Source: Halobacteriovorax sp. (lineage in GTDB: Bacteria > Bdellovibrionota > Bacteriovoracia > Bacteriovoracales > Bacteriovoracaceae). Taken from it: a stretch of 64,000 nt of DNA. The stretch covers positions 1,239,793 to 1,303,792 of the forward strand of contig PBIO01000014.1 in NCBI GenBank assembly GCA_002720865.1, read 5' to 3'. A model generated the notes under the pieces. The model had not been told where the DNA came from and searched no databases. It worked only from the letters and a program-made list of their open reading frames with translations. The translations under genes were made by a program, and so were the position numbers. Positions within the stretch are counted from its first letter, which is position 1; the number at the start of each line of letters is the position of its first letter. Shown in pieces: positions 15,747 to 24,324 of the stretch.

Positions 15747-17063
15747 ATGGAAATCCTAACAAGCAGCCGAGTCGTAACCCCAGAGGGGATGGCCCGCAAG
15801 TATATCTCCATTTTAAATGGAAAAATAGTTTCAATCTCAGACGATAGGCCAGAGGGTACTTTAATAGATAAAGGAGACCTTGTGATCATGCCTGGTCTTG
15901 TTGATACCCATGTTCATGTTAATGAACCGGGACGAACAGATTGGGAAGGATTTGAAACGGCCACCAGGGCCTGCGCCGCTGGAGGGATCACCACTGTAGT
16001 AGACATGCCTTTAAATTGTCTGCCGGTTACAACAACTAAAAAAAATCTAGATGAAAAATTAGAGGCTATCAAAGGTAAGCTTTTCGTTGATACGGGGTTT
16101 TGGGGAGGGGTTGTTCCTGAATCTATTGGTGAGCTAGATGAACTTTTAAAAGCAGGTGTCCTTGGGGTTAAAAGTTTTCTTATTCATAGTGGAATCGATG
16201 AGTTCCCTGAGATGAAAAAAGGAGACTTAGAAAAGGCCATGCCCATTTTATCAAAGCATGGACTTCCTTATCTAATTCACGCTGAAATTGATGATGGAAC
16301 CGGGAATACTAATATTTCTGCTAAATATGAAAGCTTTGTTCAAAGTCGTCCTAACTCTTGGGAAGATAAGGCCATTAATATGATGATTGATCTTTGCCGG
16401 GCTCATCATACCAAAACTCATATTGTTCATTTAGCCTCAGCTTCAGCTCTTTCAAAAATTAAAGCAGCGAAGGAGGAGGGGCTTCCCTTCACCGTTGAAA
16501 CTTGTCCTCATTACTTAAGTTTTACAAGTGAAGAGATTCCCGATGGCAAGACCTTATATAAATGCTGTCCCCCCATTCGAGACACTAAGAATAGGGAAGA
16601 GCTTTGGCAGGCAGTAAAAGGGGGAGTCATAGACTTTATAGTTAGTGACCATAGTCCCTGCACAGCAAATTTAAAACTACAGCTTGAAGGAGACTTAGAG
16701 AAAGCTTGGGGGGGAATTGCTTCCTTACAGTTCTCTCTTCCAATTGTCTGGACCGAAGCTATTGAGCGAGGGCTTAGCGTAGAAAATCTATCAAAGCTAA
16801 TGAGTGAAAAAACTGCTGACTTTATAGGTCTAAGTGAGAAGAAGGGACGAATCGCCGTAGGAAGGGACGCGGATTTTGTTATTTGGGATCCGGACGAAGA
16901 GTTTGTGTTAACAAAAGATTTAATTCAATTTAAGAATAAAATTACGCCTTATGAGGGAAGAACTTTTAAAGGCGTTGTATATGAAACATGGCTTAGAGGA
17001 GAAAGTATTTTTGCCAACAATAAGATTATGGCAACTCCCCTTGGAGCCCCGATACTGAGATAA
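15747..17063 (+). CDS. allB: Allantoinase
   Basis: 438-residue cytoplasmic amidohydrolase that opens allantoin to allantoate. DTHVHVNEPGRTDW (metal His at about 56 and 58), the metal-bridging Lys in LGVKSFL (about 142), LIHAEID, HIVHLASAS and SDHSPC are all present, separating it from dihydropyrimidinases. The start is the ATG at 15747; an in-frame TTG six bases earlier has no supporting site. It leads a five-gene operon, with allantoicase two bases downstream. Confidence 0.92.
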   Translation: MEILTSSRVVTPEGMARKYISILNGKIVSISDDRPEGTLIDKGDLVIMPGLVDTHVHVNEPGRTDWEGFETATRACAAGGITTVVDMPLNCLPVTTTKKNLDEKLEAIKGKLFVDTGFWGGVVPESIGELDELLKAGVLGVKSFLIHSGIDEFPEMKKGDLEKAMPILSKHGLPYLIHAEIDDGTGNTNISAKYESFVQSRPNSWEDKAINMMIDLCRAHHTKTHIVHLASASALSKIKAAKEEGLPFTVETCPHYLSFTSEEIPDGKTLYKCCPPIRDTKNREELWQAVKGGVIDFIVSDHSPCTANLKLQLEGDLEKAWGGIASLQFSLPIVWTEAIERGLSVENLSKLMSEKTADFIGLSEKKGRIAVGRDADFVIWDPDEEFVLTKDLIQFKNKITPYEGRTFKGVVYETWLRGESIFANNKIMATPLGAPILR

Positions 17064-17065
17064 TT

Positions 17066-18082
17066 ATGGTTAAAAAAACAAAGCTAATGACATTTACCCA
17101 GGAACATGACGATAAGTTTTCTAGTAAGTGGGTTAATCTTGCTGAAGAGAGATTAGGGGCAAAAGTTTTATTTGCTACAGATGATTTTTTTGCCGAAAAA
17201 GAAAATCTTATCAAGCCAGGTCGAGGTATTTTTATCGAAGATAAATTTACTGATCACGGTAAGTGGATGGACGGTTGGGAGTCTCGAAGGAAGAGAGTCG
17301 AAGGGCATGATTATGCCATTATAAAACTTGGACTAAGAGGAGTTATTAAAGGCGTAGATATTGATACTAATCACTTTACGGGTAATCATCCTCCACATGC
17401 CTCAGTAGAAGCTTGTTCTTTAAAAGATTCTAACCCCGATAAAGACACGAAGTGGACGGAAATTCTTCCAAAACAGAATCTAGGGCCAGGGTCTCAACAT
17501 CTTTTTGAAATAGACAGTGATCAAGAGTGGACTCATGTCAGGTTACATATCTACCCTGACGGGGGAGTAGCGAGATTTAGAGTTTACGGGGAAGTTAAAG
17601 CGGATTGGTCAAAAATCGATAAATCTATGCTAATCGATTTAGTTAGCGTTGAAAATGAAGGGCGTCCAGTTTTATGTTCTGATATGTATTTTTCTCACAT
17701 GGACAATATCAATGCTCCAGGAAGAGGAGTAAATATGGGAGATGGCTGGGAAACCAAGAGAAAGAGAGAACCTGGGCATGACTGGATTATTTTGGCCTTA
17801 GGTAAAAAAGGAAGTATTAAAAAGGTACTCGTAGATACGGCCCATTTTAAAGGAAATTATCCCGCCAGCTGCTCGTTTGAAGTTGCCAGTTTAGAGCTAG
17901 GTCAAAAAGAAGGATTAGAAAAAGTTGAGTGGAAAGAACTTAGAGATAAGAAAGAACTTTTTCCTGACCAAGAGCATGTGATTGATGATTTAAATGACGT
18001 TGGTCCTGTCACCCATATTAAGCTTAATATTTTTCCGGATGGAGGCATTAGCCGTCTTCGCGTTTATGGGCATATCGAGTAA
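17066..18082 (+). CDS. alc: Allantoicase
   Basis: 338 residues made of two tandem repeats of the allantoicase jelly-roll domain. The paired motifs are FFAEKENLIKPGRG / MYFSHMDNINAPGRG, DGWESRRKR / DGWETKRKR and TNHFTGNHPPHASVE / TAHFKGNYPASCSFE. It splits allantoate to ureidoglycolate and urea in the cytoplasm. Two bases separate it from allB and its stop overlaps the next start by one base (TAATG). Confidence 0.95.
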   Translation: MVKKTKLMTFTQEHDDKFSSKWVNLAEERLGAKVLFATDDFFAEKENLIKPGRGIFIEDKFTDHGKWMDGWESRRKRVEGHDYAIIKLGLRGVIKGVDIDTNHFTGNHPPHASVEACSLKDSNPDKDTKWTEILPKQNLGPGSQHLFEIDSDQEWTHVRLHIYPDGGVARFRVYGEVKADWSKIDKSMLIDLVSVENEGRPVLCSDMYFSHMDNINAPGRGVNMGDGWETKRKREPGHDWIILALGKKGSIKKVLVDTAHFKGNYPASCSFEVASLELGQKEGLEKVEWKELRDKKELFPDQEHVIDDLNDVGPVTHIKLNIFPDGGISRLRVYGHIE

Positions 18083-18582
18083 TGAACTTAAACGAATTCA
18101 ATAGTATTCCTGAATCTGAATTGCTTGAAGTCTTGAACACTTGTTGTACAAGTGGGGCTTGGCAAAAGAAAGTTGTCGCTGCTAGACCTTATCCTTCGAT
18201 TGATGAACTATACTCCAGACAAGAAGAAATCTGGAAAGGTCTCTCAAAAGAAGATTACTTGGAGGCATTTGATGGACATCCGAAGATTGGAGATGTCTCA
18301 AGCCTAAAGAAAAAATATGCCCACACAAAAGCTTTGGCCTCCGGGGAGCAAAGCGGGGTTGATTCTGCTAGTGATAAAACTATTCAAGAGTTAGCCGAGT
18401 TAAATACTATTTATGAAAATCGTTTCGGATATATCTTTATTGTTTGTGCAACAGGAAAGTCCGCATTAGAGATGCTCGAAATCTTAAAGTCTCGTATAGA
18501 TAATGATCCTGAAGAAGAATTGAAAATTTCAGCAGGTGAGCAAGCGAAAATTACAAAAATTAGAATGGAGAAATTATTATGA
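18082..18582 (+). CDS. uraD: OHCU decarboxylase
   Basis: 166 residues of the helical 2-oxo-4-hydroxy-4-carboxy-5-ureidoimidazoline decarboxylase family. The catalytic His lies in DGHPKIGD (H66) and the substrate loop in ASGEQSGVDSAS. It yields S-allantoin, the substrate of allB. It overlaps uraH by four bases (ATGA). C-terminal SAGEQAKITKIRMEKLL is typical. Confidence 0.93.
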   Translation: MNLNEFNSIPESELLEVLNTCCTSGAWQKKVVAARPYPSIDELYSRQEEIWKGLSKEDYLEAFDGHPKIGDVSSLKKKYAHTKALASGEQSGVDSASDKTIQELAELNTIYENRFGYIFIVCATGKSALEMLEILKSRIDNDPEEELKISAGEQAKITKIRMEKLL

Positions 18583-18920
18583 GCCCGATTACAACCCATA
18601 TCTTGGATACCGCTTCTGGTAGGCCTGCTTCAAATGTCCCGGTTATTCTTGAAATAGAAAAAGATGGAGACTTCGAACAAATAGGACAAGGACTGACTGA
18701 TGAAGATGGAAGAGTAAAGGACTTGCTTGTAGATAACCACGACCTACTTGCGGGGATTTACCGTATTAGCTTTAATACAGAAAAATATTATCAAGATATT
18801 AATAAAGAAACCTTTTATCCTGAAGCAAATATTGTCTTTAAAGTCATTGCAACAGACGAACACTACCATGTGCCGTTGCTTCTAAGTGGTTTTGGGTATT
18901 CAACATATAGAGGAAGTTAG
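18579..18920 (+). CDS. uraH: 5-hydroxyisourate hydrolase (transthyretin-like)
   Basis: 113 residues of the transthyretin fold. It begins ITTHILDTASGRPA and ends in the diagnostic YRGS; YHVPLLLSGFGYSTYRGS holds the second active-site His. It hydrolyses 5-hydroxyisourate, the product of urate oxidase, to OHCU. No signal peptide, so it acts in the cytoplasm. No urate oxidase gene is in the window; it must be elsewhere or be replaced by an FAD-type enzyme. Confidence 0.93.
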   Translation: MSPITTHILDTASGRPASNVPVILEIEKDGDFEQIGQGLTDEDGRVKDLLVDNHDLLAGIYRISFNTEKYYQDINKETFYPEANIVFKVIATDEHYHVPLLLSGFGYSTYRGS

Positions 18921-18922
18921 AA

Positions 18923-20266
18923 ATGAAAACTAGTATTGATCAATCAAAATTAAATTATATAAATGAAAAGTTAAGCCTAGGTAATAATGCTCATGCTAAA
19001 ACCCATCCCGGTGAGAGCGAAGAAAGACAACCTGTTCACACAGTTTATGGGGGAGCCCATCTTTTTAAGGCCAATACTGCTGTTCGCATCTCTGAACTGG
19101 CCCTTAAGGGATTTAAAGAGTTTGCCCCTAATGCCGAGGTTTTTAGATCAGGGCTTGGAATGGAATGTTCATCAGAGCTAGCTAAAAAAGTTTATGACCG
19201 AGTTGAAAAAAAGCTTAAAGAAGAAGCATTAGAGGACTTTCGAATTGATTTTGAAGATGGTTTTGGAGCAAGACCTGATGATGAGGAAGATGAAACGGCT
19301 TTAGCTGCCGCAACTGAAGTGGCGAAAGGAATGCGAGAAGGAACGCTTCCTCCATACCTAGGTATTAGAGTTAAGACCTTTTCAGAAGAACATAAAAATA
19401 GAGGCATTAGAACTCTTGATCTTTTTATTACGACCTTAAGTGAGCTTTCAGATGGAAAACTTCCTGATAACTTCTGTGTTGTCTTACCTAAGATTACTTC
19501 AAGAGAACAAGTAACAGCCATGGTAGATTGTTTTGAAGCTCTTGAAGAGAATACTCAGCTTGCTCCAGGCTCACTTAAAATGGAATTGATGGTTGAAACG
19601 CCAGAAACGATTATCGGACCAAGAGGCGAGTGTCCAATGCTTGAATTTGTTGAAGCAGGAAAGGGAAGAGTTCGTGGTGCCCATTTTGGAACTTATGACT
19701 TTACGGCCTGTATGAATATTACAGCTAAATACCAGGCCATGGATCATGGCACTTGTGACTTTGCTAAAAACTTTATGAAGGTTTCCTTGGCTGGAACGGG
19801 AGTTTGGCTTTCTGATGGAGCGACAAATGTTATGCCAGTTGGTCCTCATAAAGGAGACCTAACTGAAGAGCAAAAAAGAGAAAATGAAGAAGTTGTTCAC
19901 GATGCCTGGAAACTTTCTTATGGTCATATAAGGCATTCATTGAAGAATGGTTTTTATCAAGGTTGGGACTTACATCCTGTACAGATCCCGGTTCGATACG
20001 GAGCTCTCTATTGCTTTTTCTTGGAAGGACTTGAGGAAACTCAGGCCAGGTTGAAGCAGTTTATGGAAGCGGCCGCAAAGGCTACCCTAACTGGGGCGAT
20101 CTTTGATGATGCAGCAACTGGGCAAGGTCTCTTAAATTATTTTTTAAGAGGTCTAAACTGCGGTGCAATTGAAATGGAAGATGTATTGGCCACTGGTTTA
20201 ACTCTTGAGGAGATCAGAACGCGAAGTTTTGCCAAGATCTTAAAGATGAGAACTGGCCAAAAATAG
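18923..20266 (+). CDS. CitE-like (HpcH/HpaI superfamily) lyase or synthase
   Basis: 447 residues with the signatures of a CitE-like TIM barrel: RIDFEDGFG (107-115), VVLPKI, MELMVETPET (220-229) with the metal-binding Glu, and GAHFGTYDFT (252-261). It is longer than ordinary CitE and lacks malate synthase A/G motifs. Similar uncharacterised proteins sit in ureide operons of actinobacteria, as I recall. As last gene of the allantoin operon, two bases after uraH, it could condense or cleave the glyoxylate formed from ureidoglycolate, for example as a CitE-type malate synthase. That role is inference. Confidence 0.7.
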   Translation: MKTSIDQSKLNYINEKLSLGNNAHAKTHPGESEERQPVHTVYGGAHLFKANTAVRISELALKGFKEFAPNAEVFRSGLGMECSSELAKKVYDRVEKKLKEEALEDFRIDFEDGFGARPDDEEDETALAAATEVAKGMREGTLPPYLGIRVKTFSEEHKNRGIRTLDLFITTLSELSDGKLPDNFCVVLPKITSREQVTAMVDCFEALEENTQLAPGSLKMELMVETPETIIGPRGECPMLEFVEAGKGRVRGAHFGTYDFTACMNITAKYQAMDHGTCDFAKNFMKVSLAGTGVWLSDGATNVMPVGPHKGDLTEEQKRENEEVVHDAWKLSYGHIRHSLKNGFYQGWDLHPVQIPVRYGALYCFFLEGLEETQARLKQFMEAAAKATLTGAIFDDAATGQGLLNYFLRGLNCGAIEMEDVLATGLTLEEIRTRSFAKILKMRTGQK

Positions 20267-20394
20267 AGGTAGTAAAACCAGTAATCAGTAACTTATTCTT
20301 AATTAATTAAGCTTTATTGAGACCATAAGTACTTAATTTTGTATACTTTCTTTATTCTCTCTAGGAATTGTGAAGATAGCTTTATAATTTTTGA

Positions 20395-20823
20395 ATGCTA
20401 GAAAGAAAAGTAAAACAGAAATACATTAAAGAATTAACCGCTACTTTTGAGGCTTTTGAATACAGCCTTCAAATACCAAAAAACCTTGGTTGCACTTGGG
20501 AGCTGGTGGCCACTAATCTAAGTGGTCAAAGAAACTATGCAGTGATCTTTGCCCCTCGAATCGACGGACAAAGAAATAATATTAGGATTACCCAGAAGAA
20601 AGTTGATGACTCCACCCGAGTTGTCGTCGTCACGGAAGAAGAGCTTAATCAAGTTGAAATTGAAAAGTCAGAGGAGGACGGGTACGCCTTAGTCAGCTTA
20701 GCTGAGATGAATAGATTTGGCGTGGAGATGATTGAAGCGAGACTAAGAGATAGCCAGTCGGGCAAAGAAATCTCTGAAGAGGAGCTAGATGTACTAACTT
20801 CAACTAAGGAGAAGATCTTTTAA
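20395..20823 (+). CDS. Conserved-looking protein of unknown function
   Basis: 142 residues, cytoplasmic, no signal peptide, no cysteine cluster. The N-terminal half is a probable alpha/beta domain (FEYSLQIPKNLGCTWELVA), the C-terminal half is Glu-rich and helical. I recognise no family. The ATG at 20395 has no ribosome site, but TATAAT sits at 20383-20388, six bases before it, suggesting a leaderless mRNA. Its last four bases overlap the end of convergent hemH. Confidence 0.6.
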   Translation: MLERKVKQKYIKELTATFEAFEYSLQIPKNLGCTWELVATNLSGQRNYAVIFAPRIDGQRNNIRITQKKVDDSTRVVVVTEEELNQVEIEKSEEDGYALVSLAEMNRFGVEMIEARLRDSQSGKEISEEELDVLTSTKEKIF

Positions 20824-21815
20824 GTTCGGCTTTCCTTAATAAATGTACCAAGTTTACTTACAAATAAGTCTTCGTCATTAAGACAAGGAATAAAATTAAG
20901 CTTAAATTCGTCACTTTGACCTTCGAAATCTTCTTTTAGCTCCATTCCGAGCTCTTCTAAAGTTTCTAAACAATCAACAATAAAAGAAGGACTAAATACT
21001 GTTAGGTTTTTAACTCCTTTTTGCTTTAAATCTTCTATTACTAGATCTGTATAAGGCTTTATCCATGGCCTTTTGCCTAAACGAGACTGAAAAGAGGTCA
21101 TATACTGACCTTCCTTTAATCCCATCTTCTTAACAATAAGCTCAGTTGTTTCGTAGCATTGGGCCCTATAGCAATCACTTGTTTTAACTAAATTGGAACA
21201 TGGTATTTTACAGGAGCTACATTCTTTTGGCAGATGATGTAACGGAATTCCGTGATAACTAAAGAGGTAGAAATCAGCTGGTATCTTAGGTTTTTGACTC
21301 TTAAGTTTTTCAACCCAGCTATCGATAAAAAAATCTTCACTATAAAATGGCTCTATAAAGCGTATCTTTTCTGAAATATTGTATTTACGGGAAAATAATT
21401 CAACTTGCTCCTTCGCAGTTAGATAACTTGATTTTGTATCGTGAGGGTAAAGGGGAAGAACTACAATCTCATCGTAGTGACTAATTTCTTTTAGAACATC
21501 GCTCGTTTTTGGATTCCCATATCTCATTGAGAAAAAGACATCGATGTCGTCTAAAGTTTGGTCTAGTTTAGAACTTAAGCTTTTTGTATAGTGAAGTAGA
21601 GGAGAACCCTCAGTAAGCCAAACCTTTTTATACTTTTTAGCTGAAGCGAATTTTCTTTTTGGTACTATGAGGGCGCGGACGAGAAACTGTCTTAAGGGAT
21701 AAGGAAGGTCAATAACATGTTTATCAGTAAGAAACTCCGTTAAGTATCGACCAACATCGTTCGCATCAGTTGAATCTGGAGTTCCTAAATTGATGATTAA
21801 AAGAGCCTGTTTCAT
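20820..21815 (-). CDS. hemH: Ferrochelatase with internal cysteine cluster
   Basis: 331 residues. Ferrochelatase inserts iron into protoporphyrin IX to make protoheme. The catalytic histidine is in FSYHGIP (H188), and TSFQSRLGKRPW and PSFIVDCLETLEE are the conserved C-lobe motifs. Between them lies an insertion with Cys at 199, 202, 206, 215 and 220, like the internal 2Fe-2S-binding segment described for Myxococcus-type ferrochelatases. No transmembrane helix. Last gene of the heme operon, overlapping hemG by four bases and the convergent 142-residue gene by four. Confidence 0.93.
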   Translation of the reverse strand: MKQALLIINLGTPDSTDANDVGRYLTEFLTDKHVIDLPYPLRQFLVRALIVPKRKFASAKKYKKVWLTEGSPLLHYTKSLSSKLDQTLDDIDVFFSMRYGNPKTSDVLKEISHYDEIVVLPLYPHDTKSSYLTAKEQVELFSRKYNISEKIRFIEPFYSEDFFIDSWVEKLKSQKPKIPADFYLFSYHGIPLHHLPKECSSCKIPCSNLVKTSDCYRAQCYETTELIVKKMGLKEGQYMTSFQSRLGKRPWIKPYTDLVIEDLKQKGVKNLTVFSPSFIVDCLETLEELGMELKEDFEGQSDEFKLNFIPCLNDEDLFVSKLGTFIKESRT

Positions 21816-22981
21816 AAAAGTTCCTCTTTAAGCCTTTTAGATAGCTTTTGGTTCTGATCTAAAATCCCTGATAGTCCCAAATTTCCAAGATAATTTCCAG
21901 TTAAGAAAATATTGTCTAATCTTTGATTATTGTTTTTTAAATATTTCTCTAATTTTGTTCCATAAATAGGAAAGGCTTCGTTCCAAGAAGAAACCTGATA
22001 AAAAGTCGGTTCTTCTGAAGAAGCAAACACTTTTCTTCTGTCCTCTTTAACTAATTCGAGCAGTTCGTCTTTTGATAAATGGCTTAGTTCGCTAAGTATC
22101 CAAGTCTCTGAATGCCCCTCCTTAGCTCTCCCTTTAAACATACAATCATTTAGTAAAACGCCGTGAGCATTTAGACCTTCTTCCACCGGGAAGAGGATTC
22201 CAAATCCCCGAATAGGGGGAGGAGTATCAAAAAATGCCGTTAGAGATGTCATATTTTTTTTTGGTATGTCGGGGATTCCATCAATTAAACTTTGCGCTGC
22301 TTTCATGGAAGTAGCGAGGACGACAGGTCCCTTTGGAAGCTTTTCTTTGGTTAGCTTTTCATTATATTTAAAACTAACTCCTCTCGCCTTTAAAGAAGAC
22401 TCAAGAGAGTGGATAAATTCACCCATACCGTTCTTAAAGTTTATCGGACCTTTAGATCTTTCTCTTTTCTCTTTAGAAAATATTTTTTTTAAAACTAGGC
22501 TTGCACTCAGCTCCTCTGAAGAGGCAGCGTAGATACCTTGCATGGCCGGAGAAACAAGAGCTTTTCGAACTTCTTTTCCAAAAGTTCTATCCGCCCACTC
22601 GGATAAAGTTTCAAGCCCTTTAGGTTGCCATTTTTTTTTAGCAAAACTTATTCTTAAAACCCCAATAAAGAGCTGAATACAGGCTTTAAGGCTTAAGGGG
22701 AGTCTGGACGGTTTTAGGTTTTTAGAAATATATCTTTTTTTGCTCTCTTTATTGGGCATTAAAGGAGGTAAATTAATATCCTTAAGAATTTTCTCTAGGG
22801 TAGGAGTTAAAAGTATGCTTGTTGCGGCTGTTTCAATTAAACCATGCTTGGTTCTTACCGTCTTAATTAGTCCACCTGCGTGTGAATTAGCTTCTAGAAC
22901 CTCAACTCCAAATCCCTCGTTTCTTAAATAATGAGCTAAGGTCAGTCCAGAAAATCCCGCTCCTACAATGGTAATCTTCAT
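21812..22981 (-). CDS. hemG: Protoporphyrinogen oxidase, FAD type
   Basis: 389-residue flavoprotein of the HemY type. It begins with the dinucleotide-binding motif VGAGFSGLTLAHYL and EANSHAGGLIKTVRTKHGL, and ends with the second FAD motif FLTGNYLGNLGLSG. It removes six electrons from protoporphyrinogen IX (or coproporphyrinogen III in the alternative pathway) using oxygen or another acceptor, at the membrane surface. Together with HemN-type chemistry the classic protoporphyrin route is likely. It is shorter than typical (about 460). Four-base overlaps with hemN and hemH. Confidence 0.88.
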   Translation of the reverse strand: MKITIVGAGFSGLTLAHYLRNEGFGVEVLEANSHAGGLIKTVRTKHGLIETAATSILLTPTLEKILKDINLPPLMPNKESKKRYISKNLKPSRLPLSLKACIQLFIGVLRISFAKKKWQPKGLETLSEWADRTFGKEVRKALVSPAMQGIYAASSEELSASLVLKKIFSKEKRERSKGPINFKNGMGEFIHSLESSLKARGVSFKYNEKLTKEKLPKGPVVLATSMKAAQSLIDGIPDIPKKNMTSLTAFFDTPPPIRGFGILFPVEEGLNAHGVLLNDCMFKGRAKEGHSETWILSELSHLSKDELLELVKEDRRKVFASSEEPTFYQVSSWNEAFPIYGTKLEKYLKNNNQRLDNIFLTGNYLGNLGLSGILDQNQKLSKRLKEELL

Positions 22982-24324
22982 AGGCTCTGGGAAAATATCA
23001 TTGTTTCGGGCTTTTTATCTAACATCCTTTTATCAAGTGTCATGCAGATATTTCGTATAAAGGGTCTGCCTAGTTCGGTAACTTCTAGGAGCCCCTCTTT
23101 TAAATGGCAAAGACCATCTTGAATTAAAGGTTCTAAATGACTCTCTAAACTAGCTTCAAGACTTTTAGGCACTTTAAGCTCAAAACTAGTCATTAGCTCT
23201 AAGATGAGGTCTCTATGAAATAAATCTTCTTCAGTATGAACATGTCCTCTAAAAGTAGGGATTCCCATTTGAGAGACTTTCTCTTTATAAAGGTTTAGAA
23301 CTTTTTCATTTTGATGAAAGCAGGTTTTAGATTCTGAGATTGAACTCACTCCGAGCCCAATCATCACGTCAGTTTGATAAGGTGTGTACCCCATAAAGTT
23401 TCGGTGCAAAGTTTTTTCCTTAACTCCTTCAAAAAGCTCATCATTTGGAAGGGCAAAATGGTCCATTCCTATCTCTACATACCCAGCACTTAAAAGCATT
23501 TCTCTTGATTTTTCATAGAGGGCTCTTTTTTCAGCACCAACGGGAATTTGCTCATCGGTGAATTTTCGCTGCTGCGGCTTTATCCATGGAACTCTTGCAA
23601 AGCTATAAAGGGCAATTCGATCTGGTCTTAATTCGATAGTTAATTCGGTAGTTTTAGTGATTTCCTCAATGCCTTGGCAGGGAAGTCCATAAATCAGGTC
23701 AAAATTAACCGAGTGGTAATTTAATTCTCTCGCCGCATAGGTTACATCTCTAGTTTGTTCAAATGATTGAACTCTATTTATTAGATCTTGAACCTTGAAA
23801 GTGAAGTCCTGAACACCTAGAGAAATTCTATTAAAACCAAGCTCTGATAATACTTCAAGCTGTTTACGAGTTGTTTTTCTTGGGTCAACTTCTAGAGAGC
23901 CTTCAAAGTTTTGTTTATCATAATTCACAGAGCTTAAAATCGGATTTAGCAATCTTTGTAAATTTTCCGGGCTTAAGAAGGTAGGAGTTCCTCCCCCTAA
24001 ATGAAGTTGTCTCAATGGCTTTTCCTTCAATTCAGGCACTTCATTAAGGTAGGCCGTCCACTCCTTTAGTACGAATTCAACATACTCTTCTTCTAAGTCA
24101 TGATTTTTAGTTATGGTGTTATTACATCCACAAAATGTGCAAAGGCTTTCACAAAAAGGGATATGGATATAAGCTGACCATGATGAATCACCTTCAAGAC
24201 TGGTTTTAATACTTGAAATCCACTCATTACGCTCGGGTGTCTTATCCCAATAGGGGACAGTGGGGTAGCTAGTGTACCTTGGCGCAGGAATATCATATTT
24301 TGCTAAAAGCTCTGAACTAAACAT
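22978..24324 (-). CDS. hemN: Oxygen-independent coproporphyrinogen III oxidase
   Basis: 448-residue radical SAM enzyme. The cluster motif CESLCTFC (C58, C62, C65) with an adjacent C67 is the true HemN arrangement CxxxCxxCxC, which separates it from HemW. The substrate region begins YTSYPTVPYWD, and the C-terminal domain holds the HemN-specific GYTPYQTDVMIGLGVSSIS. It converts coproporphyrinogen III to protoporphyrinogen IX without oxygen, in the cytoplasm. The 3' end overlaps hemG by four bases and the 5' end overlaps hemE by eight. Confidence 0.95.
   Translation of the reverse strand: MFSSELLAKYDIPAPRYTSYPTVPYWDKTPERNEWISSIKTSLEGDSSWSAYIHIPFCESLCTFCGCNNTITKNHDLEEEYVEFVLKEWTAYLNEVPELKEKPLRQLHLGGGTPTFLSPENLQRLLNPILSSVNYDKQNFEGSLEVDPRKTTRKQLEVLSELGFNRISLGVQDFTFKVQDLINRVQSFEQTRDVTYAARELNYHSVNFDLIYGLPCQGIEEITKTTELTIELRPDRIALYSFARVPWIKPQQRKFTDEQIPVGAEKRALYEKSREMLLSAGYVEIGMDHFALPNDELFEGVKEKTLHRNFMGYTPYQTDVMIGLGVSSISESKTCFHQNEKVLNLYKEKVSQMGIPTFRGHVHTEEDLFHRDLILELMTSFELKVPKSLEASLESHLEPLIQDGLCHLKEGLLEVTELGRPFIRNICMTLDKRMLDKKPETMIFSQSL

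Noticed and set aside
20317-20347. TTGAGA and TATACT upstream of the 142-residue gene as a promoter
   Set aside because: The 19-base spacing is too long, and TATAAT at 20383-20388 is a better -10 candidate for that gene.
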